Of a stretch of DNA of 64,000 nucleotides, positions 34,301-42,568 are shown piece by piece. The DNA lies in assembly GCA_036558745.1 (NCBI GenBank), contig DATBEZ010000097.1, forward strand, positions 1-64,000. The letters run 5' to 3'. The position numbers were made by a program, and so were the translations under genes. How positions within the stretch are numbered: position 1 is the stretch's first letter; the number at the start of each line of letters is the position of its first letter. Below the pieces are notes generated by a model. The model searched no databases, was not told the DNA's origin, and was given only the letters and a program-made list of their open reading frames with translations. Origin of the DNA: JAMXLJ01 sp036558745. Its GTDB lineage: Bacteria; Actinomycetota; Acidimicrobiia; IMCC26256; JAMXLJ01.

Positions 34301-35383
34301 ACCGGACCCGCGACCCTGCCGTCGTCAACCGTCGGGACGCCATATCCCCCGACGACGATCGTCGCGACCGGCGGCACGACCCCGTACGCGTGGTCGGCGA
34401 CGGGTCTCCCCGCGGGGCTCGCGATCAACGCGAGCACCGGCACGATCTCGGGCACGCCGACCGCGGCAGGGACGAAGTCGGTGACCATCACCGTCACCGA
34501 CGCGCTGGGCGCGACCGCGACGCGGACGTACAGCATCACGCTGAACTCGGGGCCCAGCATCACCGGGCCGTCGTCGTTGCCGGTCGGCACGGTCGGCTAC
34601 GCGTACCCGGCGACGACGGTCACCGAGAGCGGAGGAACCGCGCCGTTCTCATGGTCGGCGACGCAGCTGCCGGCCGGGCTCTCGATCGACCCCGCGAGCG
34701 GCGTGATCTCGGGAACACCGGCGACCACCGGCACCTCGGCGGCGACCGTCACCGTGACCGACGGCTCCGGGGCGACGGCGAGCCGCGGCTACTCCGTCAC
34801 GATCAAGGCTGCGCCCACGGTCACGTCGACCAGTCCCGCGTCGCGCGGTCAGGGCGCGACCAACGCGGTGATCACGATCAACGGCACCGGGTTCGTGTCG
34901 GGCGCGTCGCTCGGCGCCGCGTTCTCGGGTTCCGGGATCAACGTCAACTCGGTGACGTTCGTGAGCGCCACGCAGGTGACCGCGAACATCACGATCGCGA
35001 CGTCGGCCGCGACCGGCGCGCGCGACGTCGTGCTCACGAACGGCGACGGGACCGTCGCGATCGGCAGCGGTGTGTTCACGGTGAACGCGGGTCCGACGGT
35101 GACGTCCATCAACCCCACGTCGCGGGCCAAGGGCAGCTCGGGATCCGAGACCATCACGGGCACGGGATTCGTGACCGGCGCGACCGTCACCTTCGTGCCC
35201 GGCGGGTCGAACCCCGGGGGCAACGCGCCGAGCGTGACCACCACGACCGTGAACAGCGGCGCGCAGATCACCGTGACGATCACCATCCCGAACGGCAACC
35301 CGGCCCGCGGCACGTACGACGTCGTGGTGACGAACCCCGACGGCGGACGGGCCGCGCTGCCCGGCGGCTTCACGGTGACGTGA
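31349..35383 (+). CDS. Giant prepilin with Ig-like repeats, candidate tip adhesin
   Basis: A 1344-aa protein. The N-terminal prepilin signal is REENG before FTLIELLISIVLLSMI (Gly-1, Glu+5). Residues about 30-220 are a minor-pilin-like domain and about 230-455 are a Gly/Thr-rich region resembling the beta-rich domain of some PilX-type proteins (SGGTITGTGVLWYLAGGTL). Then come eight He_PIG-type Ig-like domains of about 86 aa (each with WSATGLPxGLxIN and GVISGTPTTxG motifs) and two IPT/TIG domains. This is far longer than ordinary minor pilins (about 150-250 aa). Assembly by the adjacent PilBC and display at the pilus tip is inferred from the signal and position. Confidence 0.88.
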   Translation: MRLPRREENGFTLIELLISIVLLSMITGAVASALVTALNQSRTNTQRVREANDAQVIAAYLVRDAQATGGSNPATGLSDPALGVSTTDDAGCTGPGALVARFEWRDYFLASGLTSRLHVAGYFYDATSNTLVRASCTDGGAASLLPLGSDIGSTPQPPTLTCDGSGICPRFPDTVQLTLYETNNPVTHAPGPYQVVLTASLRPEPQSAASSSNSTPVPLLALGGGVGCGAGAGGLDIEGNPNVRVYGTVDVDATDLSGCPAMEAADPALLFVAGGTSILSGGSCAGLRCPGSIASYPNPLIDPFASLTPPSATCAGGGNPAPVNGHYSPGTYPQLLSLNGNFVFDPGTYVFCNGVTISGGTITGTGVLWYLAGGTLTATGGTTTLTAATGAYNPLVVWQAASDAATMSTSGNAALRFAGTLYVPNAIVDLEGTADSAFTSIVAMTVEIKGNHTITIGTPPASSLSITGPTTLPSWTRGVAYPATTVTATGGSGINTWSATGLPAGLTINAATGVISGTPTTTGGATVTVNVIDSLGDTASRAYTLTINGPPTISGPASLPSWTVNRDYPGTAITAAAGTTPYTWSATGLPPGVGINATTGVVAGTPSTTGSYNPVITVTDAAGVSATRGYAVTINATPGITGPASLPNWTAGRAYPSQTMTATAGTTPYAWAASGLPPGITINAGTGVISGTPTTAGTYSVTVSMTDTAGATATHAYAVTINPAPIVGTTSLPNGELTVPYSTTLSPGSGTPPYTWSATGLPPGLTLNPTSGVLSGTPTVAGTYNAVKITVTDSTGASGSRTYTVVIAATPSITGPASLATWTIGRDYPGTQIIGTNGTTPYSWSATGLPSGLAINATTGVIAGTPAANGSFSVTVTLTDANGVTATRAYTLVINTAPSITTSSLPNGEQGIAYSRTMAATSGTTPYTWAASGLPPGLTMSTGGVLSGTPTAAGTYSVTITVSDAAGATATRIYSLTLNPPPTITGPATLPSSTVGTPYPPTTIVATGGTTPYAWSATGLPAGLAINASTGTISGTPTAAGTKSVTITVTDALGATATRTYSITLNSGPSITGPSSLPVGTVGYAYPATTVTESGGTAPFSWSATQLPAGLSIDPASGVISGTPATTGTSAATVTVTDGSGATASRGYSVTIKAAPTVTSTSPASRGQGATNAVITINGTGFVSGASLGAAFSGSGINVNSVTFVSATQVTANITIATSAATGARDVVLTNGDGTVAIGSGVFTVNAGPTVTSINPTSRAKGSSGSETITGTGFVTGATVTFVPGGSNPGGNAPSVTTTTVNSGAQITVTITIPNGNPARGTYDVVVTNPDGGRAALPGGFTVT
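32740..35380 (+). repeat. Tandem repeats coding for eight Ig-like and two IPT domains
   Basis: Eight related units of about 255-260 bp begin near 32740, 32999, 33259, 33520, 33780, 34039, 34291 and 34551, each opening with a block encoding PxITGPxSLP. Units 4 and 6 have a variant (LPNGELTVPYS, LPNGEQGIAYS). Two IPT/TIG units follow near 34813 and 35095. The units are alike but not identical, so expansion looks old. Confidence 0.88.
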
Positions 35384-35422
35384 CGGAGCACGGATTCTGG
35401 AGATGAGAGGAATGTGCGACCG

Positions 35423-36481
35423 ATGACGACCATGCCCGAGGTTCTCGAGACGTTGCTCGGCGCGGTCGCCGACGCGCACGGCACCGACCTGTTGATCACC
35501 ACCGGTTCCGACCCGCTCGTGCGCATCGACGGTTCCTTGCGCCCGGTGGCGACCGGTCGGATCGACGCGGACACGATGGAGCGCATCCTCCACGCGTTGC
35601 TCGACGCCGAACAACTCGCACAGTTCGAGCGGGACCGCGACTTCGACTTCGCATTCTCGCACCACGACAGCCGGTTCCGGGGCAACGCCTTCTTCGAGCG
35701 GGGCCGGAGCGCGCTCGCGTTGCGCCTCATGCACAGCCGCATCCCGTCCTTCGACGAGATCCTGCTGCCGTACGCCGTGCGCAACCTCACGCAGCTCCAC
35801 CAAGGGCTGGTGCTGTTCACCGGTCCGACGGGTTCAGGAAAGTCGACGAGCATGGCCACGCTGGTCGACGCGATCAACCGGACCCGGCCGTGCCACATCA
35901 TCACGATCGAGGACCCGATCGAATACGTGCACGACAACCATCACGCGGTCGTGCACCAGCGCGAGGTGGGCCTCGACGCGCAGTCGTTCGAGCGCGCGCT
36001 CCGCGCCTCGCTGCGTGAAGACCCCGACGTCGTGCTCGTCGGTGAGATGCGCGATCTGGAGAGCATCGCGATCACCCTGACGCTCGCCGAGACCGGCCAC
36101 CTCGTGCTGTCGTCGTTGCACACCAACGACGCCGCGCAGGCCCTCGACCGCATCGTCGACGTATTCCCGGGCGAGCGGCAGGCGCAGATCCGCCTGCAGC
36201 TCGCGAGCGTGTTGTCCGCGGTCGTCGCCCAGCGACTCGTGCCGCGGGTCGGTGGCGGTCTCGTCGCGGCCTACGAGGTGCTGATCGCGACGTCGGCGGT
36301 CAGCAACCTCGTGCGGGAGGGCAAGACCCGTCAGATCCGCAACGCGATGCAGATGGGCCTCGCGGCCGGCAACCAGACCATCGAGATGTCGCTCAACAAC
36401 CTCGTCGCCGACGGCGTGATCACGCGCGACAGCGCGATCGCGACCGCGTTCGTGCCCGACGAGATCGGGACGGCCGCGTAA
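35423..36481 (+). CDS. pilT: Type IV pilus retraction ATPase PilT
   Basis: A 352-aa PilT-family motor. Walker A is GPTGSGKST; the Asp box is TIEDPIEYVH, Walker B DVVLVGEMRDLES and the His box GHLVLSSLHTNDA. QRLVPRVGG and the C-terminal region fit PilT; the CxxC zinc site of PilB is absent. ATG 35423 is used with GAGAGG 12 nt upstream; GTG 35414 is too close to it. It depolymerises pili for retraction and twitching. Confidence 0.92.
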   Translation: MTTMPEVLETLLGAVADAHGTDLLITTGSDPLVRIDGSLRPVATGRIDADTMERILHALLDAEQLAQFERDRDFDFAFSHHDSRFRGNAFFERGRSALALRLMHSRIPSFDEILLPYAVRNLTQLHQGLVLFTGPTGSGKSTSMATLVDAINRTRPCHIITIEDPIEYVHDNHHAVVHQREVGLDAQSFERALRASLREDPDVVLVGEMRDLESIAITLTLAETGHLVLSSLHTNDAAQALDRIVDVFPGERQAQIRLQLASVLSAVVAQRLVPRVGGGLVAAYEVLIATSAVSNLVREGKTRQIRNAMQMGLAAGNQTIEMSLNNLVADGVITRDSAIATAFVPDEIGTAA

Positions 36482-36592
36482 GGACTGCGCTCAGGCGCCG
36501 CCCTTCATCCTTGATGAGCCCGGTCGAGTGCCTCGGGCGGCGGCTGCACGCCCCGTGTACCGTGACGCCACTCACGTGGAGGGGGTCGCCCG

Positions 36593-37849
36593 ATGCGCGC
36601 TCGTGTGCTCGCGATCGTGGTCGTGCTGACGCTCGTCGGCGCGTGCGGAGCGCGATTCAAAGACCACGAGGAGTCGGGCACCGTTGCCCGCAGCTCGGCG
36701 AGCGAGCCCGCGACGTCGACGACCGGTGGCGGCACGGCCGAGCCGAGCGGCGAGACGGGAGCGGGTCCGGCGCCTGGTGTCACCGCGAGCGAGATCACCA
36801 TCGGCTACCTGCTCCCCATCACCGGCGCGGCGCCCATCCCCTCACGCTTCGACAAGGGCGTGAACGTCTATTGGAACGACGTCAACGCGAAGGGCGGTAT
36901 CGACGGCCGCAAGGTGAAGGTGATCGTCGAGGACACGCAATCGTCCGCGGAAGTGGGCAAGGACAAGGCGAAGAAGCTGATCGAGGATGACCACGTGTTC
37001 GCGATCGTGGTGCTCGACCGGCTCGAGAACCAGCAGGCGATCGGCGAGTACCTCAACTCGCGCAAGGTCCCGAACATCGAGATCCAGACGCCCGCGAACC
37101 TGGCGCCGAGCCAGGTCTGGTCGTTCGGCGTCACCATCGACCATGCGGTGCAGGGCAAGCTCGTGGCCGAGTACTTCGTGAACGTGCTGAAGGCCAAGAA
37201 GGTCGCGATCGTGTCGGAGAACACGCCGACACTCGACCCGGGCCGAAATGCATTCACGAAGGAGATCGGAAGGCTCCATGCCACCGTGAGCTACTCGAAG
37301 ACCGTCGAAGGTCAGGCCAACGACTTCTCGAACGAGGCGCTCGGTCTCGCGAGCTCGGGTGCGACCGCGGTCTGGCTCTACATGGCCCCGACGCCCGCGG
37401 CGACGCTCGCCAACCAGGCGAACGCGGCCGGGTTCCATCCCGTCTGGTTCGCCAACTCGATCTCGTGGGCGTTCGACCTCGTCTTCGTCGTCGGCCCGAA
37501 GTCGCTCAAGGGCGCTCGCGCGTTCAGCCCCTGGTTGCCGCTCTCCGACCCGCGCACCGCCGCGTACAAGAAGGCCTACTCCGAGCAGAACCCGGGGCTC
37601 GCTCCCGACGACCTCGGCCTCGTCGGTTGGGGCGTGGGCCAGATCGTGGCGGAGGGGCTCCGCAAGACGGGTCCGCAGTTGGGCCAGAACTCGTTCCGCA
37701 ACGCGCTCCAGCACCTCCAGTTCCGGCCCGACGTCTGGGCACCGCTCGACTTCAGCCCCGGTGTGCGCGAAGGGGCCAACGTCGTGGCCGTGCTCAAGGA
37801 GGACGGCGGCCACTGGGCGCTCGAGCAGGACTTCACGGGAAGGTTCTGA
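36593..37849 (+). CDS. LivK-type substrate-binding lipoprotein
   Basis: A 418-aa periplasmic-binding-protein (type 1 fold) lipoprotein. The signal ends LVGAC, a lipobox with the lipidated Cys, followed by a Ser/Thr/Gly linker. The two-lobed domain begins ASEITIGYLLPITGAAPIPS. The start is ATG 36593, 6 nt after GGAGGGGG. TACCGT at 36558-36563 could be its -10. It feeds the LivHMGF components that follow; the ligand (amino acid, amide or aromatic acid) cannot be told. Confidence 0.9.
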   Translation: MRARVLAIVVVLTLVGACGARFKDHEESGTVARSSASEPATSTTGGGTAEPSGETGAGPAPGVTASEITIGYLLPITGAAPIPSRFDKGVNVYWNDVNAKGGIDGRKVKVIVEDTQSSAEVGKDKAKKLIEDDHVFAIVVLDRLENQQAIGEYLNSRKVPNIEIQTPANLAPSQVWSFGVTIDHAVQGKLVAEYFVNVLKAKKVAIVSENTPTLDPGRNAFTKEIGRLHATVSYSKTVEGQANDFSNEALGLASSGATAVWLYMAPTPAATLANQANAAGFHPVWFANSISWAFDLVFVVGPKSLKGARAFSPWLPLSDPRTAAYKKAYSEQNPGLAPDDLGLVGWGVGQIVAEGLRKTGPQLGQNSFRNALQHLQFRPDVWAPLDFSPGVREGANVVAVLKEDGGHWALEQDFTGRF

Positions 37850-37858
37850 GCGACCGCC

Positions 37859-38743
37859 GTGCTCGCCCGGATCATCACCGGACTCGCCGCGGGCGCCGCG
37901 TACGCGCTGGTCGCGGTGGGCGTCGTGCTCATCTACAAGTGCACGCGGGCGCTCTCCATCGCGCAGGGTGAGATCGGGGCATTCGGATTCTTCATCGGGC
38001 TCCGCTGGGCCGCGCGCGGCATCCCGACGCTCGGCTGGCATCCGGCCCGGTTCGTCACCCTGTTGATCGCGGTGATCGTCGGTGCGCTGCTCGGTGGACT
38101 CATCGAAAGGGTCGTGATGCGCCCGTTGGTCGGGCGACCACCGCTCGACGCGTTGGTCGCGACGCTCGGCGTTGCGCTCTTCCTCGCGCTCCTGGAGAAG
38201 GAGCTGTTCGGGACGGCGACACAGTTCGCGCCGTCACCGGTCGGCGAGTGGAAGCTGGTCGTCGCAGGCGCCACGCTCACCGCACCTCGCGTCCTGGCCC
38301 TCGCGCTCGCAGCTGCGGTCGCGCTCGCGACCTACGTGTTCTTCTCGCGAACGCGCTTCGGTCTCGCGGTACGCGCGACGACAGGCGATCCGACGGTCGC
38401 GCGTCTCATGGGCATCCCCGTCAACCGCGTGTACCGCTTCGCGTGGGTCGCCGCCGGGGCCCTCGCGGGGCTCGCGGCCGCGCTGCTCGGACCTGCGTTC
38501 GGCGGGCTCACGCCCTTCGCGATGACGAAGTTCTCGTTGCGTGCGCTCGCCGGTGCGGTGATCGGCGGGCTCGACTCGATCTGGGGCGCGATCGTTGGGA
38601 GTCTGCTCGTCGGTGTGCTCGAAGCCGTCGTCGGCGGCCAGTTCCGTACCGCCGGCGCCTCGGAGCTCGCGGTGCTCGTGCTCGTCATCGCGACGCTCGT
38701 GGCGCGGCCGCAGGGCATCTTCGGTGCCGAAGGCGCGAGCTGA
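37859..38743 (+). CDS. LivH-type ABC permease
   Basis: A 294-aa integral membrane protein of the branched-chain amino acid permease family, with about eight hydrophobic segments. The permease loop is RATTGDPTVARLMGIPVNRVY, and GGLDSIWGAIVGSLLVGVLE marks its end. The GTG start lies 9 nt after the LivK stop. It pairs with the permease half of the next protein. Confidence 0.9.
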   Translation: MLARIITGLAAGAAYALVAVGVVLIYKCTRALSIAQGEIGAFGFFIGLRWAARGIPTLGWHPARFVTLLIAVIVGALLGGLIERVVMRPLVGRPPLDALVATLGVALFLALLEKELFGTATQFAPSPVGEWKLVVAGATLTAPRVLALALAAAVALATYVFFSRTRFGLAVRATTGDPTVARLMGIPVNRVYRFAWVAAGALAGLAAALLGPAFGGLTPFAMTKFSLRALAGAVIGGLDSIWGAIVGSLLVGVLEAVVGGQFRTAGASELAVLVLVIATLVARPQGIFGAEGAS

Positions 38744-38744
38744 C

Positions 38745-40586
38745 GTGGCACCGTCACGGCTGGCTTCGGTGATCGCGGTCGTGCTGGCGGTCGGCGGGTC
38801 GCTGCTCCTCGGCAACGTCAAGCTCTCGATTCTCGTCGGTGTGGCGGTCACCGCGATCGCAGCACTCGGCCTCGACGTTCTGGTCGCGCGTACCGGTGAG
38901 CTGTCGCTGGCGCATGCGGCGTTCCTCGGCGTCGGCGCGTTCACCGCGATCAACGTGGGAAGTCGGGGCTGGGCCTGGCCCCTGGTGATCCTCACCGCCA
39001 TGGCCGTGACCGCGGCCGCGGCGACGATCGTGGGGCTTCCCTCGCTGCGGATCCGTGGGCTCCAGGTCGCGATCGCGACGCTCGCGTTCCAGGAGTTCGC
39101 GGAGGTGTACCTCTTCTCGCGCAGCGACGCGACCGCGGCCGGGCGCACGCTCCCACGGCCGGGGTTCCTGCAGACCGATGTGCACCTCTACTTGTTCGCG
39201 CTCGCGGCGCTCGCGGTCGTGCTCGTCGCCCGACGTCGCCTCGCGGTCACCAAGGCCGGGCGCGCGTTTCTCGCCGTGCGCGACATCGAGATCCGGGCCG
39301 GCTGCTTCGGCGTCGAGCCCGGGCCGACCAAGCTGCTGGCCTACGCGATCTCGGGCGCGATCGTCGGGCTCGCCGGCGCCCTCCTCGCGCTCAAGTCCGG
39401 CTCGATCAGCGCCAAGGACCCCTTCCTCCTGCTGGAGTCGCTCGAGCTCGTCGCGATCGTCGTCGTCGGTGGCGCCGGCTCCGCGGCCGGAATCGTCACC
39501 GCAGCCGTGCTCGTGAAGGGCCTCCCGCAGTTCTCCTCCACGATCCCCTTCACGCACCTGAGCGCGGACCGGATCGTGCCCATCGCGTCGGCCGGCCTGC
39601 TCGTGCTCGTGATCGTCGCCGCGCCACGCGGTATCGGTGGCGTCTACCAGACCGTCGGTCGGCTCCTGGACCGATGGCTCAGCCCGCGGGGGCGTGAGCG
39701 ACCGGACGCCCGACCCCGGGCCGCGGACGCGCGCGCGGCGGCGCAGCACGCGGCCGCGTTGCGATCGGTACCGCGCCGGCTCTCGTTGCGCATGCCGGTG
39801 CCCGCCCTGCTCGAAGCGCGCGACGTGAGTGTCGAGTTCGGTGGTGTGGCCGCGCTCGACGATGTGTCGCTCGAGGTGCGGCGCGGGGAGATCGTCGGGC
39901 TCATCGGTGCGAACGGCGCCGGAAAGTCGACGTTCTTCAACGCGGTGTCGGGACTCGTGCGTTTCGACGGCTCGATCCGCTACCGCGGCGTCGAGCTGCG
40001 CGGGCTGCCGCCATCGGAGCGCAGCGCGCTCGGCGTGGCGCGGACGTTCCAGGATCTCGGACTGGTGCGCGCGGAGACCGTCGGCGAGAACGTGCTGCTC
40101 GCCCAGACCTGGCTCGCACGCTACGACGCCGCGACAGGGATCCTCGGGCTCGGATCGGCCCTGAGCACCGAACGCGAGCTGCGTCGGCGGGCCGGCCTCG
40201 CGCTCGAGCTGTTCGGGCTGGACCACCTCCGCGACGAGCGCCTCGGTGACCTGCCCTACGGCACCATGCGGATCGTGGAGATCGCGGCGGCCGTTGCCGC
40301 CGGGCCCGACCTGCTCATGCTCGACGAAGCCACGGCCGGCCTCGGCCCGGAGGAGTCACATGCGCTCGGCGACCGGTTCCTCGCCGTCCGCGACGAGCTC
40401 GGTCTCACCCTCGTCGTCGTCGAACACCACGTCCCCCTCATCGCGCGCGTGTGCGACTACGCCTACTGCCTCGAGTCGGGAGCGCTCATCGCCGAAGGCA
40501 ACCCCGAGACCGTCACCGCGCAGCCGCAGGTCGTCGAGTCGTTCCTCGGTCGTGCCCACGCATCGACGGGCGGGAACGCGCGATGA
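38745..40586 (+). CDS. LivM-LivG fusion: permease and ATPase in one chain
   Basis: A 613-aa fusion. Residues about 1-310 are the LivM-type permease (ARTGELSLAHAAFLGVGAF; GGAGSAAGIVTAAVLVKG). An Arg/Ala-rich linker follows, and from about 350 the LivG-type ATPase: Walker A GANGAGKST, signature region LPYGTMRIVEIA and Walker B LLMLDEATAGL, with the switch His in VVVEHHV. The signature is LPYG rather than LSGGQ, as is usual in LivG relatives. GTG 38745 begins one base after the LivH stop. Such fusions are known in actinobacteria. Confidence 0.9.
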   Translation: MAPSRLASVIAVVLAVGGSLLLGNVKLSILVGVAVTAIAALGLDVLVARTGELSLAHAAFLGVGAFTAINVGSRGWAWPLVILTAMAVTAAAATIVGLPSLRIRGLQVAIATLAFQEFAEVYLFSRSDATAAGRTLPRPGFLQTDVHLYLFALAALAVVLVARRRLAVTKAGRAFLAVRDIEIRAGCFGVEPGPTKLLAYAISGAIVGLAGALLALKSGSISAKDPFLLLESLELVAIVVVGGAGSAAGIVTAAVLVKGLPQFSSTIPFTHLSADRIVPIASAGLLVLVIVAAPRGIGGVYQTVGRLLDRWLSPRGRERPDARPRAADARAAAQHAAALRSVPRRLSLRMPVPALLEARDVSVEFGGVAALDDVSLEVRRGEIVGLIGANGAGKSTFFNAVSGLVRFDGSIRYRGVELRGLPPSERSALGVARTFQDLGLVRAETVGENVLLAQTWLARYDAATGILGLGSALSTERELRRRAGLALELFGLDHLRDERLGDLPYGTMRIVEIAAAVAAGPDLLMLDEATAGLGPEESHALGDRFLAVRDELGLTLVVVEHHVPLIARVCDYAYCLESGALIAEGNPETVTAQPQVVESFLGRAHASTGGNAR

Positions 40587-41323
40587 CGATCGCGAGCGCG
40601 GAGACGCTGCTCGAGGTCCGGGGCCTGTGCTCTGGGTACGGCTCGCTCCAGGTGCTCTTCGACGTCGACCTCGACGTCCGCGTCGGAGAGCTCGTCGCGC
40701 TGATGGGTTCCAACGGAGCGGGTAAGACCACGACGTTGCGTGCGATCACCGGGCTCCTGAACCGCACGCACGGGCGCGTCCGCTTCGCGGGCGAAGACAT
40801 CACGACCGGGCGGACGGAATCGCTCGTCAGCCGCGGGATCGCGCTCGTGCCCGAGGGACGGGGGATGCTCCGGGACCTGACCGTGGCCGAGAACCTCGAG
40901 ATGGGCGGGTACGTCGTGCGCGACCGGGACGCGATCGCGCAGGCGACCGAGCGCGCGTACGCGACGTTTCCCATCCTGGCCGAGCGACACGACATCAAGG
41001 CCGGTCGGCTCTCGGGTGGCCAGCAGCAGATGCTCGCCGTCGCGCGCGCGCTCATGAGCAGCCCACGCCTGCTGCTCGTCGACGAGGCTTCGCTCGGGCT
41101 CTCCCCGATCATGACCGAGACCGTCTTCGACCTCATCGCCGAGGTCCGGCGCAGTGCCGGCGTCTCGGTGTTGATCGTGGAACAGAACGCGGCCGCGCTC
41201 GATCTCGCCGATCGTGTCTTCGTGCTCGAGAAGGGCCAGATCGTCGACCGCGCCGAGGGCGACGCGGTGCGCACCATGCAAGGCCGGTTGCGCGAGGCCT
41301 ACCTCGGCCGAGCTTCGTCATGA
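40583..41323 (+). CDS. LivF-type ABC ATPase
   Basis: A 246-aa ATPase. Walker A is GSNGAGKTT, signature LSGGQQQMLAVARAL, Walker B LLLVDEASLGL and the His switch region LIVEQNA. EGRGMLRDLTVAENLEMG is typical of LivF. It overlaps the fusion gene as ATGA and completes the importer. No regulator lies alongside. Confidence 0.92.
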   Translation: MTIASAETLLEVRGLCSGYGSLQVLFDVDLDVRVGELVALMGSNGAGKTTTLRAITGLLNRTHGRVRFAGEDITTGRTESLVSRGIALVPEGRGMLRDLTVAENLEMGGYVVRDRDAIAQATERAYATFPILAERHDIKAGRLSGGQQQMLAVARALMSSPRLLLVDEASLGLSPIMTETVFDLIAEVRRSAGVSVLIVEQNAAALDLADRVFVLEKGQIVDRAEGDAVRTMQGRLREAYLGRASS

Positions 41324-41366
41324 CGCACAACGAATCCGCCGTGTCCATTGCTTAGGAGGTCCGTTC

Positions 41367-41717
41367 GTGACTGACACCACCCGACGTTGGCGCCTCGTCC
41401 TCGGCCTCGCGTGCATCGCGGCGGCCGCGATCGTCGGCGTGGTCGGTTACCTCAGGCTGAGCGTCGAGCCGTCGCTGAACCACCAGCTGCCGTATCTCGC
41501 GTCGTCGGGAATGGCGCTGATACTGCTGTCCGTCCTCGGCGCCGCGCTCGTCGTCGCCGACCAGCTCCAGACCGACGACGCGCGCATGCAGGAGCTGGCC
41601 ACGTCCATCGAACGCCTGGCCGAGGCGTTGGCGCCCGGCATCGAGCGGCCGGCGCGCCGCGACGCGCCCGGCGACGCCCCTCGCGCGGACGCGCCGGCCA
41701 CTCCGCCGGGAGACTGA
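41367..41717 (+). CDS. Small two-TM membrane protein
   Basis: A 116-aa protein with two hydrophobic segments (about 10-29 and 40-62), then a helical stretch (DDARMQELATSIERLAEAL) and an Ala/Pro/Asp-rich tail. I do not recognise a family. The GTG at 41367 is set by a near-perfect ribosome site, TAGGAGGT at 41353-41360. The stop adjoins the cyclase GTG directly, so the two are co-transcribed, and a link to signalling is possible. Confidence 0.75.
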   Translation: MTDTTRRWRLVLGLACIAAAAIVGVVGYLRLSVEPSLNHQLPYLASSGMALILLSVLGAALVVADQLQTDDARMQELATSIERLAEALAPGIERPARRDAPGDAPRADAPATPPGD

Positions 41718-42566
41718 GTGCCACCGATCGGACCGAGGGAGCCAGGTGTGGCCGTCTCACGGCACGAGCAGCACGAGCGCCAGCGCGAGCGCGGCCGGCA
41801 GGCCGTCGCGGCGATGCGGCAGGTCGCCGCCGAGCAGGTCGCGGCACTGCTGAGGCGTCGCGAGCCGGAGATGCTCGAGCGTCTGATCGACCAGGGCGTC
41901 GTCCGCCGCGAATGGGTGGACCATCCCGGCGACGGGCCGATCAGCGACGCGAAGCCGTTCGAGGCACTCGTGCGCGCGCTCGGCGGTGTCGCGGACCAGC
42001 ATCCGTCGTTCCTGTCCTCCCTCGGCATGTCAACCGTCGAGCTGCTCTCGGCGACGGCGACGACGCCCGAACCCGCCGTGCAGAGCACGGTGGTGGGGTT
42101 CACGGATCTCGAAGGGTTCACGCGCTACACCGAGCGCGAGGGCGACAGCGCGGCTGTGTCGCTGCTCGCCGAGCACTATCGACGCGCGGGACGGGTCGTT
42201 CGCGGTCGGGGTGGCCGGATCGTGAAGCACCTCGGTGACGGGATGCTCATGACGTTCCCCGAGCCCTCGGGTGCGGTGCTCGCCGCGGTCGAGCTCGTCG
42301 AGGAGGGCCCTGCGCCGCTCCGCGTGCGCGCTGGCCTCCACCGCGGCGACGTCGTCGTCGAGGGCGGCGACCTCGTCGGTCACGTGGTGAACGTCGCGGC
42401 CCGCGTCACCGACTCGGCGAAGGGCGGCCAGGTGTTGATCACCGACAACGTCCGCGACGCGCTCTCGGCCGACGACGTCCCGCAGCTCTCGATCGGTCGG
42501 TCCCGAGCGCGATCGCTGAAGGGCGTCGACGAGCGAATCACCGTGTGCTCCGTGACGCGCGTGTGA
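41718..42566 (+). CDS. Class III adenylate/guanylate cyclase-domain protein
   Basis: A 282-aa protein. The first ~110 residues are helical and unassigned. The catalytic domain starts at STVVGFTDLEGFT, giving a first metal Asp, and KHLGDGMLMTF gives the second; NVAARVTDSA contains the usual Asn/Arg transition-state region. It would make cAMP as a homodimer if all catalytic residues are functional. GTG 41718 abuts the previous stop; GTG 41748 is an alternative. Its last bases lie 2 nt from the convergent LAL gene. Confidence 0.83.
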   Translation: MPPIGPREPGVAVSRHEQHERQRERGRQAVAAMRQVAAEQVAALLRRREPEMLERLIDQGVVRREWVDHPGDGPISDAKPFEALVRALGGVADQHPSFLSSLGMSTVELLSATATTPEPAVQSTVVGFTDLEGFTRYTEREGDSAAVSLLAEHYRRAGRVVRGRGGRIVKHLGDGMLMTFPEPSGAVLAAVELVEEGPAPLRVRAGLHRGDVVVEGGDLVGHVVNVAARVTDSAKGGQVLITDNVRDALSADDVPQLSIGRSRARSLKGVDERITVCSVTRV

Positions 42567-42568
42567 CG

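Noticed and set aside
32740..35380. Regularly spaced repeats as a possible CRISPR array
   Set aside because: Units are about 258 bp, in frame and encode Ig-like domains; there are no short repeats or spacers and no cas genes.
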